Shown: positions 20,401 through 27,445 of the stretch, one piece after another | Position numbering within the stretch: the first letter of the stretch is position 1 | Layout: the number at the start of each line of letters is the position of its first letter | Assembly (NCBI RefSeq): GCF_010994755.1 | Contig: NZ_WHSB02000020.1 | Location: forward strand, 42,348 to 106,347 | Length of the DNA stretch: 64,000 nt | DNA from: Shinella lacus | GTDB lineage: Bacteria > Pseudomonadota > Alphaproteobacteria > Rhizobiales > Rhizobiaceae | Direction: 5' to 3' | Made by a program: the position numbers and the translations under genes | The notes under the pieces: generated by a model | The model's input: the letters and a program-made list of their open reading frames with translations, nothing else | What the model was told of the DNA's origin: nothing | The model's database searches: none

Positions 20401-20759
20401 GGCAGGTCGCTGCGGATGCGGTCGATAGCGTCCTTGACGTCCTGAAGCGCCTGGTCCGTCGGCTTTTCGATCTCGAAGAGAACGGAAGTGACCGAGCTGC
20501 CGTCTGTGACCGTCGAGGTAATGTCGTCGACGCCTTCGATACCGGCGACCGCGTCCTCGATCTCCTTGGTGACCTGCAATTCGAGTTCCGCAGGGGCCGC
20601 ACCGCTCTGGTTTACCGTGATGGCGACGACGGGCACGTCGATATTGGGGAAGCGCGTGATGGGCAGCGCATAAAAGGATTGGATGCCGACGAACATCAGC
20701 AGGAAAAAGGCGAGCAGCGGCGCAATCGGATTGCGAATGGACCAAGCTGAAAAGTTCAT
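17448..20759 (-). CDS. RND multidrug efflux permease (HAE1 family)
   Basis: A 1103-residue inner-membrane proton antiporter. It starts with the typical SIRNPIAPLLAFFLLMFVGI transmembrane helix, then the porter domain; the second half repeats the pattern with a central set of membrane helices. The segment ALPLSAIPTFFVMDLMGFSLN and the proton-relay pair in GILVDDAIVEIENI are clear. It works with the periplasmic adaptor encoded 123 bases upstream; no outer-membrane channel gene is present here. It is slightly longer than AcrB because of a charged tail (about 60 residues, coiled-coil-like). Substrates cannot be predicted. Confidence 0.92.
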   Translation of the reverse strand: MNFSAWSIRNPIAPLLAFFLLMFVGIQSFYALPITRFPNIDVPVVAITVNQSGAAPAELELQVTKEIEDAVAGIEGVDDITSTVTDGSSVTSVLFEIEKPTDQALQDVKDAIDRIRSDLPASIEEPVVTKIDVEGQAIQTFAVSSPNMTLEELSWFVDDKVKRALQGQAGIGKIDRYGGADREVRVDLNPDKLESFGITAADVSRQIRNMNADVGSGRGQIAGAEQAIRVLGDARSVEKLNNTMVALANGRFVRLSELGTVTDTYEEPRSFSRFNGNPVVTFAVFRSKGASEVTVAESVAKSLEKVRTQFPDVSIQLVDDAVYFTYGNYEAALHTLMEGALLAVIVVLLFLRNWRATLISAVALPLSAIPTFFVMDLMGFSLNLVSFLALTLATGILVDDAIVEIENIARHIRMGKTPYRAAIEAADEIGLAVIATTFTIIAVFVPVSFMPGIPGQYFIQFGLTVAVAVFFSLVVARLITPVMAAYLMRSGDADGHGEEKEGIFMRGYTWLVSKTTSKWYARYATLLAAIAFLIGSVMLLATVPGSFLPPEDASRVVLSVELPPDAMLEDTDRTTTQIFERVKGINGVESVFVLGGSSPKGDLELRRASVTVILHKLEHSLVHKLVNDVAGRIPVIGPYLPKVETTGRIRPQWDIEKELFATLREIPDVRIIKLNDRGERDLAFNLLSNNEADLNNTVAVLESKLRADPVLSNVSSEGSLPRPELQIRPRDDQMARLGITTAQISEVVRVATIGDIDAQLSKVSLDDRLIPIRVQVDRSFRTDLAAIRNLKVQAANGQVVPLSTVADIDYSEGPSSVKRHNRNRVVQIGSDLQQGVALDTASARFKEIAASTDMPSTVQFAESGDAEVQAEMQQSFGNAMLLGVLLVLMVLILLFKDVIQPFTILFSLPLAIGGVAAGLILTQNALSMPVLIGILMLMGIVTKNAILLVDFAIEMMHHGMDRVEAMIEAGRKRARPIVMTSIAMSAGMLPSALGVGEGGSFRSPMAIAVIGGIIVSTVLSLVVVPSFFLIMDDVSRFLGWLFGRFVGKKDDELLAMEPEALTRLADQTARDVSDLEKRIETLEKKNGDRKPFSVVHHSALAAE

Positions 20760-20882
20760 GTCCCCAAAGTCCTCGATAAGAGACCAGACGTTGTTCAGGC
20801 TGCCGGCCCCACTCCGGCTTGCCCGTATATGACCAGGCGCCCCACGCCCGGCATTGCCCCCGCTGTCAGCGGGGCCTTCACG

Positions 20883-22091
20883 TCATTTCGTGGCCGAAGC
20901 CTGTTCGGCATGCACCGGATTGACCCGATCGCCATCGCGAACATAGGCGCCGGCCTTGGCGACCACCTCGTCGCCGGCGGCAAGGCCGCTGACGATCTCG
21001 ATCACCTGGCCGTCCTGGATGCCGGTCTCGACCGGCACCAGCTTGACGACACCGTCCTCGACCTTGCGGGCCACCGTCTTGCCATCGGCCGTCGTGATGG
21101 CCGAGAGCGGCAGGACGACGCCCTCTCGCTGCTCGACGACGATCTCCGCGCTCGCAAACATGCCGGCGCGTGCCTTGCCGGGCTCGTCGAAGCGGATATA
21201 GACGCGGCCGAGACGGCTGTCCGGGTTGAGCGTCGGCTCGATGAGGCGGATCGTGCCCGTGAGCTTGGCAGCACCGCCGGCGAGGGTTACCGTCGCCTTC
21301 TGGCCGAGCGCCAGCTTGAGGATGCCGTCTTCGGAGACGTCGGCTTTCAATTCGATCTCGCCATCACGAATGACCGTGAAGAGCGGCGAGGCGCCGCCGC
21401 TGGCAATGGCGCCGATCTTTGCCGTGCGAACGGAGACGACGCCGGCGACCGGCGACTTCACCGCCGTGCGGGCAAGCCTCAGGTCGATGTCGTCGATCTG
21501 GGATTGGGCCACGGTGATGTCGGCTTCGGAGACCGCGATCGCCTGTTCGGCGGAGTTGACGCGGGCAAGTGCCGCGTCCGCCGCGGCCAGCGCCTGGTCG
21601 GCGGCGGCCTGCGACTGCGAGCCGGACTTCACGAGTTTCTGGGCGCGCTCGCGCACGCGGATGGCCTCGTCGGAATTAGCCTTGGCCTCGACGAGCTGCG
21701 CCTTGATCTGCGCCAACGCGGCCTTCGCCTTGGCGAGGGAGGCTTCGGTCTGGCTCTTTTCCAGCACGAGCGCATCGTCGTTCAGCGTTGCGAGCGTGCC
21801 GTCGGCGGCGATCGTATCACCGACATCGGCCGCAAGCGTGCGGATGGAAAGGCCGTCGACGAGCGGCGTCACATAGACTTCCTCGACCGCCTGCACCGAG
21901 CCGGTCGCAATGACGCGGTCGATGACCTCGCGCGTTTCAGCGGCGGTGACGACGATCGCGGGCAAGTTCTGCACCTGCGTGGCGGCGGCTGCGTCGGTCG
22001 TTGCCGCATCGGCGGCGAATAGAACAATCGGATGGACCGTCATGAAAGCGGCGACGGATAAAAAGAGGACTTTCCTGTGTCCAGAAGCCAT
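20883..22091 (-). CDS. RND efflux periplasmic adaptor (membrane fusion protein)
   Basis: A 402-residue HlyD-type adaptor. Residues 1-26 are a signal peptide (LFAADA). After it come a lipoyl half (VYVTPLVDGLSIRTLAADVGD), a long alanine-rich hairpin coiled coil (about residues 115-205), the second lipoyl half (ARTAVKSPVAGVVS), and the beta-barrel region. No lipobox cysteine, so it is not a lipoprotein. It links the RND pump to an outer-membrane channel. First gene of a two-gene minus-strand operon. Confidence 0.9.
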   Translation of the reverse strand: MASGHRKVLFLSVAAFMTVHPIVLFAADAATTDAAAATQVQNLPAIVVTAAETREVIDRVIATGSVQAVEEVYVTPLVDGLSIRTLAADVGDTIAADGTLATLNDDALVLEKSQTEASLAKAKAALAQIKAQLVEAKANSDEAIRVRERAQKLVKSGSQSQAAADQALAAADAALARVNSAEQAIAVSEADITVAQSQIDDIDLRLARTAVKSPVAGVVSVRTAKIGAIASGGASPLFTVIRDGEIELKADVSEDGILKLALGQKATVTLAGGAAKLTGTIRLIEPTLNPDSRLGRVYIRFDEPGKARAGMFASAEIVVEQREGVVLPLSAITTADGKTVARKVEDGVVKLVPVETGIQDGQVIEIVSGLAAGDEVVAKAGAYVRDGDRVNPVHAEQASATK

Positions 22092-22287
22092 AGGCCGAAC
22101 TTTCCCAAAAGCATGACTTTACGATCGAGGTCCGGGCGTTCTTTTTAAGTTCTTGCCGGACTTATGCTGTTCCCGAGCAGATTGGCGGACACGGAAACGG
22201 CTTGGCGGCCTCTCCAGGTTCCAACTGATGGGTGTATGTAATCGGCGTCCGTCACCCTTACAAGAGGTAACGGAATGGTGCCTCATT

Positions 22288-22316
22288 ATTTTATGCGTTT
22301 GGCATTTCCATGGCAA
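22288..22316 (-). promoter_or_regulatory. Sigma-70-type promoter of the efflux operon
   Basis: On the minus strand: TTGCCA (22316-22311), a 17-base spacer, TAAAAT (22293-22288). This is a close match to the vegetative consensus and points toward the adaptor gene, giving a leader of about 190 bases. The spacer contains repeated TGCCA elements that could bind a regulator. Confidence 0.65.
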
Positions 22317-22357
22317 TCGTGACGCACTGTCGCAGGTTTGCCGGGCCTTCAAACGAA

Positions 22358-22401
22358 ACGTGCGGGACCTAGGCCCCGCACGTGAAAAGCCTTCGGAAGG
22401 C
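22358..22401 (-). terminator. Tandem terminator hairpins after the NMT1-type binding protein gene
   Basis: Going along the minus strand, the first hairpin (22389-22401, GCCTT-CCG-AAGGC) is followed by TTTT, and the second (22358-22366 with 22375-22383, ACGTGCGGG arms) by a TTTCGTTT tract. The pair starts just after the stop codon at 22407. Confidence 0.8.
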
Positions 22402-22406
22402 CGGTG

Positions 22407-23399
22407 CTACTTCAGGGCTTCGTCCGTCACGGCATGTGTCCAGGCGCCTTCCGGCTCCTTGGAGATGACCGGGTCCGAACCGCCGGCGAGCAGCGAGGCG
22501 ACGGTGCGCTTGTAGTCCGCCTCGTCGAGCGCGCCGTTGGAGCCGGCCGTCAGCTTGGCGACTTCGCCCATCATGCGCTTCTGGTGCGCCTCGGTCTGGG
22601 CGCCGGTCGAGTCGTTTTCGAGCACGATGTCGGCCGCCTCGTCCGGGTTTGCTTCCGCGTATTTCCAGCCCTTCATGGAGGCGCGCACGAACTTGACCAT
22701 CTTCTCCTTGAAGGCCGGGTCGGCGAGCTTGTCTTCCAGCACGTAGAGGCCGTCTTCCAGCGTCGCGACGCCCTGGTCCTCATATTTGAAGGTAATCAGG
22801 TCCTCCGGCTTGATGCCGGCATCAAGCACCTGACCATATTCGTTGTAGGTCATGGTGGAGATGCAGGCGGCCTGCTTCTGGATCAGCGGGTCGACGTTGA
22901 AGCCCTGCTTGAGGACAGTCACGCCATCCGGGCCGCCATCGGTCGGGATCTTCAGGTGCGCCATCCAGGAGAGGAACGGATATTCATTGCCGAAGAACCA
23001 GACGCCGAGCGTCTTGCCCTTGAAGTTTTCCGGGCCGGTGACGCCGGATTCCTTGAGACATGTCAGCATCATGCCGGAAGACTTGAACGGCTGGGCGATG
23101 TTGACGAGCGGCACGCCCTTTTCGCGCGTGGCGAGCGCGGAAGGCATCCAGTCGACGACGACGTCGGCGCCGCCACCGGCGATCACCTGTGCAGGCGCGA
23201 TATCCGGGCCGCCCGGCTTGATCTCGACGTCGAGGCCTTCTTCCTCATAAAAACCCTTGTCCTTGGCGACGTAATAGCCGGCGAACTGGGCCTGGGTGAC
23301 CCATTTCAGCTGGAGCGTCACCTTGTCGGCGGCGTGCGCCTGGAACGCGGCAAGCGAGAAGGCGCTTGCCAAAAGCAGCGATGCGATCTTCGTTTTCAT
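22407..23399 (-). CDS. NMT1/THI5-like ABC transporter substrate-binding protein
   Basis: A 330-residue periplasmic protein. Signal peptide residues 1-23 end in FQAHAAD. The mature start, VTLQLKWVTQAQFAGYYVAKDKGFYEEEGLDVEI, is the NMT1/ThiY pattern of proteins that bind pyrimidine-like or thiamine-precursor ligands. ATG 23399 is chosen from the signal peptide and the GAGGGAACTGAC before it. It leads into two permeases and an ATPase on the same strand. Because dihydropyrimidinase, ureidopropionase, rutR and preTA are close by, import of a pyrimidine or hydantoin is the likely role. A hydroxymethylpyrimidine ligand is a possible alternative. Confidence 0.86.
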   Translation of the reverse strand: MKTKIASLLLASAFSLAAFQAHAADKVTLQLKWVTQAQFAGYYVAKDKGFYEEEGLDVEIKPGGPDIAPAQVIAGGGADVVVDWMPSALATREKGVPLVNIAQPFKSSGMMLTCLKESGVTGPENFKGKTLGVWFFGNEYPFLSWMAHLKIPTDGGPDGVTVLKQGFNVDPLIQKQAACISTMTYNEYGQVLDAGIKPEDLITFKYEDQGVATLEDGLYVLEDKLADPAFKEKMVKFVRASMKGWKYAEANPDEAADIVLENDSTGAQTEAHQKRMMGEVAKLTAGSNGALDEADYKRTVASLLAGGSDPVISKEPEGAWTHAVTDEALK

Positions 23400-23421
23400 G
23401 TCAGTTCCCTCTTTCTTTTTG

Positions 23422-24291
23422 TTACGCCTGCCCACCACGGACAGACGGGTGCCAGAACGTGACGATCCGCTCGATGAGCGCGACCACCCCGTAGAAGGCG
23501 GAGCCAGCCACCGCGGCGACCGCGATTTCGGCCCAAACCATGTCGACATTCATGCGGCCCACTTCCGTGGAGATGCGAAAACCCATGCCGACGATGGGCG
23601 TTCCGAAGAATTCGGCGACGATCGCGCCGATCAGCGCGAGCGTGGAGTTGATCTTGAGCGCATTGAAGATGAACGGCCAGGCGGCGGGAAGACGCAGCTT
23701 CACCAGCGTCTGGAACCAGTCTGCCGCATAGGTGCGCATCAGGTCGCGCTCCATGTGGCTCGTCGCGGCAAGGCCGGAGACGGTGTTCACCAGCATGGGG
23801 AAGAAGGTCATGATGACGACGACCGCCACCTTCGACTGCCAGTCGAAGCCGAACCACATGACCATGATGGGGGCCACGCCGATGACCGGCAGCGCCGAGA
23901 CGAAATTGCCGAGTGGCAGCAGGCCCTTCTGCAGGAAGGGCGAGCGATCGATGAGGATCGCGACGAGGAAGCCGAGGCCGCAGCCGAGCGCGTAGCCGAC
24001 GAGCACGGACTTCAGAAAGGTCTGGCGGAAATCCGCCCAGAGCGTCGGCACGGAATTGATCAGCCGCACCCAGATCATGCTCGGTGGCGGCAGCAGCACC
24101 GAGGGCACGTTGAAGCCGCGGACGATGCCTTCCCACAGCACGAGGATGGTGGCGCCGAAGATCAGCGGCACGGCGATGCGCGCGGCGCGATCGGCGGCGG
24201 GGTTCACGAATTTCCGGCGCACCAGCCATTCATTGAAGGCCCAGGCGGCGAGCCAGAAGACGATGGCAGCGAGGAGGACGGAGAGGTTCAT
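23422..24291 (-). CDS. ABC transporter permease (NMT1-type system)
   Basis: A 289-residue permease of the BPD/SsuC-ThiX family. About six hydrophobic segments; the ATPase-contact loop is seen around AATSHMERDLMRTYAADWFQ and the conserved LPAAWPFIFNALKINSTLALIGAIVAEFF. ATG 24291 lies four bases into the end of the preceding permease gene (ATGA-type overlap). It pairs with the next permease to form a heterodimeric channel. Confidence 0.87.
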   Translation of the reverse strand: MNLSVLLAAIVFWLAAWAFNEWLVRRKFVNPAADRAARIAVPLIFGATILVLWEGIVRGFNVPSVLLPPPSMIWVRLINSVPTLWADFRQTFLKSVLVGYALGCGLGFLVAILIDRSPFLQKGLLPLGNFVSALPVIGVAPIMVMWFGFDWQSKVAVVVIMTFFPMLVNTVSGLAATSHMERDLMRTYAADWFQTLVKLRLPAAWPFIFNALKINSTLALIGAIVAEFFGTPIVGMGFRISTEVGRMNVDMVWAEIAVAAVAGSAFYGVVALIERIVTFWHPSVRGGQA

Positions 24292-25172
24292 GTCCGTGCC
24301 CCCATGCGCTTGAGGACGCGCGTGTGGGCAATGCCGACGATGATGACGAGCAGCGCCGCGACAGCCGCCGCCATGAAGAGCGCCGCCCAGATCTGCACCG
24401 TCTGGCCGTAATAGGAGCCCGCCAGCAGGCGTGCGCCGAGGCCGGCGACGGCGCCGGTCGGCAGTTCGCCGACGATGGCGCCGACCAGCGAAATGGCGAC
24501 CGCCACCTTCAGCGAGGTGAAGAGGTAGGGCATGGAGGCGGGCCAGCGCAGCTTCCAGAAGGTTTGCGCGGGCGAGGCATTGTAGGTGTGCATCAGGTCG
24601 AGCTGGATCTGCTCCGGGCTGCGCAGTCCCTTCACCATGCCGACGACGACGGGGAAGAAGGACAGGTAGGTCGAGATCAGCGCCTTCGGCATCAGGCCGG
24701 AAATGCCGACCGCGTTCAGCACCACGATGATCATCGGCGCGATGGCGAGGATGGGGATCGTCTGGCTGGCGATGACCCAGGGCATCAGCGAGCGGTCCAT
24801 CGCGCGGTTGTGCACGATGCCGATCGCGAGCAGCACGCCGAGCACGGCGCCCATCGAGAAGCCGAGCAGCGTCGCCGAGAGCGTGATCCACGAATGATAG
24901 ACGAGGCTGCGCTTGGAGGTGATCGCCTTGTTGACGGTCGTGTCCCACAGCTCGGCAAAGACCTGGTGCGGTGCCGGCAGCACCGGCCGCTCCTGCGCCA
25001 TCGTCTTCGGCAGCAATTCCATGAAGCCGATCGTCCCGCCGGCGCGCGCCGCCTGGTCGCGCTCGAAGGGCGCGTTCAGCACGACGACGAAGACATACCA
25101 GAGCGCCAGAAGGGCAAGCAGCACGGTGCCGATGGGAAGCAGGCGGTCGCGGAGGAAGCTGGCCTGTTCCAT
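24288..25172 (-). CDS. ABC transporter permease (NMT1-type system)
   Basis: A 294-residue paralogue of the downstream permease with a longer N-terminal part: one membrane helix at residues 12-31, then a periplasmic stretch of about 60 residues, then the conserved membrane core. The loop LDLMHTYNASPAQTFWKLRWPASMPYLF is the EAA-like ATPase contact. Overlaps its partner by four bases. Confidence 0.87.
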   Translation of the reverse strand: MEQASFLRDRLLPIGTVLLALLALWYVFVVVLNAPFERDQAARAGGTIGFMELLPKTMAQERPVLPAPHQVFAELWDTTVNKAITSKRSLVYHSWITLSATLLGFSMGAVLGVLLAIGIVHNRAMDRSLMPWVIASQTIPILAIAPMIIVVLNAVGISGLMPKALISTYLSFFPVVVGMVKGLRSPEQIQLDLMHTYNASPAQTFWKLRWPASMPYLFTSLKVAVAISLVGAIVGELPTGAVAGLGARLLAGSYYGQTVQIWAALFMAAAVAALLVIIVGIAHTRVLKRMGART

Positions 25173-25174
25173 GC

Positions 25175-25510
25175 TCAGCTCCTGGCCGGGGAGGGCATCA
25201 GCATGAGGCCCATGGCGACGATGCCGAGTGCCACGCCCGCTAGCTGGGTGCCGCTCAGCCGTTCGCCGAAGAACAGGAAGGCGATGATGTTGATGAGGAA
25301 AAGCTGGGTGATGGCCGACAGCGATACCGCAAGGCCAAGCCCGCCCTCGCGCATCAGCTTCAGCATCATCAGGTTGCCGACGATGTAGAGCGTCATGGAG
25401 AGCAGCAGGTAGAGTAGGTTCGTCGTGCCGATATAGGCGCGCGACGAGGTGGCGGCGCCGATGAAGACGGCGGTCGCGGCGAAGAGCCAGAGCACGTAGG
25501 GCAGCTTCAT
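25175..25510 (-). CDS. Small four-helix EamA/SMR-like membrane protein
   Basis: A 111-residue protein with four hydrophobic helices, the size of an SMR exporter or of half an EamA-type DMT transporter. It ends with the typical LSGTQLAGVALGIVAMGLML. It is sandwiched between the permease (2-base gap) and the ATPase (1-base overlap), so it is translated with the ABC importer. A role in exporting a by-product or assisting transport is possible, but no evidence decides this. Confidence 0.78.
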   Translation of the reverse strand: MKLPYVLWLFAATAVFIGAATSSRAYIGTTNLLYLLLSMTLYIVGNLMMLKLMREGGLGLAVSLSAITQLFLINIIAFLFFGERLSGTQLAGVALGIVAMGLMLMPSPARS

Positions 25511-26322
25511 CAGGCGTGCTCCTCGTAGCTGTGGCCGGCGCGCAGGCCCTCGCGCACCCGGTGGGCGATTTCGAGGAATTCCGGCGTCTCGCGGATGTCG
25601 AGCGGCCGCTCCTTCGGCAGCGGCGATTCGATGATATCGGTGACGCGGCCGGGGCGGGGGCTCATCACGACGATCTTCGTCGAGAGATAGACGGCCTCGG
25701 GAATGGAGTGCGTGACGAAGCAGATCGTCTTGTTCGTGCGCGCCCAGAGTTCCAGGAGCTGTTCGTTGAGGTGGTCGCGCACGATCTCGTCGAGCGCGCC
25801 GAAGGGCTCGTCCATCAAAAGCAGGTCCGCATCGAAGGCGAGCGCGCGGGCGATCGACGCGCGCTGCTGCATGCCGCCGGAAAGCTGCCAGGGATATTTC
25901 TTCTCGAAACCGGAGAGGTTGACGAGATCGAGCGTGCGCGCGACGCGCGCCTTCTGTTCGTCGCGGGAATGGCCCATGATTTCCAGCGGAAGCGCGATGT
26001 TCTTCTCGATCGTGCGCCAGGGATAAAGTGCGGCCGCCTGGAAGACATAGCCATAGGCGCGGCGCCTGCGGGCTTCCTCCGGCGACATGCCGTTGATGGT
26101 GATCGTGCCGGAGGTCGGCTTTTCGAGATCCGCAATGACGCGCAGAAACGTGGTCTTGCCGCAGCCGGACGGGCCGATGAAGGAAACGAAATCGCCCTTT
26201 TCGACCGCGAGGTTGACGCCGGTCAGCGCGGTCACCGGGCCGTCGGCGGTCTGGAAGGTAAGGCCGAGCTCCTTGGCGGAAACGACGGTATCGGACAGGG
26301 ATCGATCGGACATGCTGGTCAT
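25510..26322 (-). CDS. ABC transporter ATP-binding protein (NMT1-type system)
   Basis: A 270-residue ATPase of the SsuB/TauB/ThiZ class. Walker A GPSGCGKTT, Q-loop YVFQAAALYPW, signature LSGGMQQRASIARAL, Walker B LLLMDEPFGALD and switch histidine in CFVTHSIPEAVYL. It is the first gene of the five-gene minus-strand transporter operon and is divergent from the cupin gene. GAGGGG stands 9 bases before the ATG at 26322; ATG 26313 is an alternative. Confidence 0.92.
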   Translation of the reverse strand: MTSMSDRSLSDTVVSAKELGLTFQTADGPVTALTGVNLAVEKGDFVSFIGPSGCGKTTFLRVIADLEKPTSGTITINGMSPEEARRRRAYGYVFQAAALYPWRTIEKNIALPLEIMGHSRDEQKARVARTLDLVNLSGFEKKYPWQLSGGMQQRASIARALAFDADLLLMDEPFGALDEIVRDHLNEQLLELWARTNKTICFVTHSIPEAVYLSTKIVVMSPRPGRVTDIIESPLPKERPLDIRETPEFLEIAHRVREGLRAGHSYEEHA

Positions 26323-26438
26323 CTTTCGGCGCCCCTCACGGCGCGGTTTCCGGCAGACTGCATGTCCATTTCCAGCATTGCAATCGGCATTGTCTTCATT
26401 ATCACTTTGGGCACGGAAATCTCACGGGGGACGAAACG

Positions 26439-26852
26439 ATGGCGGTGGAATCGAAGGCCGAATGCCGGGTGGTGCGCCCGGGCAGCACCTATGACGGCAA
26501 GCAGGGGTTCAGCTATTTCGAGGGCATCGCCCGCGAGAGCGTCGGCGCGTCCGGCATCTGTATGCATCTCCTGACGATCCCGCCGGGCGGGCGGGCGAAG
26601 GCGCATATGCACGAGAGCCACGAGACGGCGATCTATATGCTCTCCGGCGAGGCGCATACCTGGTATGGCGAGCGGCTGGAAAACCATGTCATCGTCAAGG
26701 CGGGCGAGATGTTCTACATCCCCGCCGGCGTGCCGCATCTGCCCGCCAATCTCTCCGACCAGCCGGCCGCGGCGGTCATCGCTAGGACAGATCCCCACGA
26801 GCAGGAGAGCGTGGTGCTTCTGCCGCATCTCGAAGCGCTGGTTGCGGTTTAG
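26439..26852 (+). CDS. Cupin-domain protein
   Basis: A 137-residue single cupin. The metal-binding motif 1 is HMHESHETAIYMLSGE (histidines plus glutamate) and motif 2 is GEMFYIPAGVPHLPAN. Such proteins can be sugar or small-molecule isomerases or sensors. Divergent from the transporter operon, sharing its 116-base promoter region, so a function in the same pathway is plausible. No more specific assignment is possible. Confidence 0.78.
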   Translation: MAVESKAECRVVRPGSTYDGKQGFSYFEGIARESVGASGICMHLLTIPPGGRAKAHMHESHETAIYMLSGEAHTWYGERLENHVIVKAGEMFYIPAGVPHLPANLSDQPAAAVIARTDPHEQESVVLLPHLEALVAV

Positions 26853-26867
26853 GCCGCGGGGGAAGGC

Positions 26868-27047
26868 ACCCCCCTCTGTCCTGCCGGACATCTCCCCCTC
26901 AAGGGGGGAGATCGGAAGACGGCACCGGTTTCCCGAAACGGCAACACTCCGCTCGCGGCAACCGACTTGTCTTCCATGAAGTGAGGAGTGCGCTCCCAGC
27001 CGATCTCCCCCCTTGGGGGGGAGATGTCCGGCAGGACAGAGGGGGGT
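26868..27047. repeat. Pair of inverted 48-base palindromic repeats
   Basis: Two near-identical copies face each other: 26868-26915 and 27000-27047, separated by 84 bases. Each copy contains CTGTCCTGCCGGACATC and its own inner palindrome (ATCTCCCC around a short loop). I recall this GC-rich motif as a dispersed intergenic repeat in many Rhizobiales genomes. It lies between the cupin gene and a convergent hypothetical gene, and could fold in RNA into a very stable cruciform-like structure and so act as a bidirectional terminator. Confidence 0.85.
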
Positions 27048-27067
27048 ATGTCTACGCCCTCCGACCG

Positions 27068-27445
27068 TCACTTTTCACACCGCATGATCGGCCCCCAGCG
27101 CGTGCCGTCCGGAAAGCTGATCGTGTAGCCGCCATTCTCCGGCGTCAGTGTCAGCTCGTGGGGCGTCGTCTCCTCGTAGCCTTCTTCATGGCACTCCGCA
27201 GGCACCACCGTGGCGCCGCCCACCTGTTTTGCCTCGCCCTTGAATTCGCAATAGGAGGCGGCCGTGGTGACGCCCTCCTTGTTCAAGAGGAAGAAGAAAT
27301 CGGCGCCGGACGAATCGCCGGTCGCCGCATATTGGCAGCCTTCCTTGTTGCCGTAGGAACCGTCGACGATGTCGGCCGCCGCCACCGCCGGGCCGGCGAG
27401 AGCGGTGCCGAGAAGGAGGACGGGGAGCAGGCGGCCGGCGCGCAT
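27068..27445 (-). CDS. Hypothetical secreted protein downstream of dihydropyrimidinase
   Basis: A 125-residue protein. The signal peptide spans residues 1-22 (LLLGTALAGPAVAAA). The mature part has four cysteines (in EGCQYA, SYCEFK, AECHEE and MRCEK) that could make two disulfides, and ends FPDGTRWGPIMRCEK. I do not recognise the family. The start ATG overlaps the dihydropyrimidinase stop by one base, so the two are co-translated. A longer frame extends upstream but is a shadow of the dihydropyrimidinase gene. Confidence 0.72.
   Translation of the reverse strand: MRAGRLLPVLLLGTALAGPAVAAADIVDGSYGNKEGCQYAATGDSSGADFFFLLNKEGVTTAASYCEFKGEAKQVGGATVVPAECHEEGYEETTPHELTLTPENGGYTISFPDGTRWGPIMRCEK

Larger units (their letters stand above)
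22092..22406. other. 315-base non-coding gap with the efflux promoter and a leader
   Basis: No credible gene lies in this gap. It holds the promoter for the efflux operon (22288-22316), a leader of about 190 bases with an imperfect GT-ACC/GGT-AC hairpin near 22250-22272, and the double terminator of the transporter gene entering from the right. A 77-codon minus-strand frame across it has no ribosome site or protein-like composition. Confidence 0.6.

Noticed and set aside
16668..20750. A very long open frame on the plus strand (over 1300 codons) opposite the RND pump gene
   Set aside because: It is an antisense shadow caused by high GC and codon bias of the RND gene; composition is rich in H, D, R and A without domain pattern and it has no ribosome site.
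22119..22352. A 77-codon minus-strand frame in the efflux leader
   Set aside because: No ribosome site, mixed basic composition, overlaps the predicted promoter.
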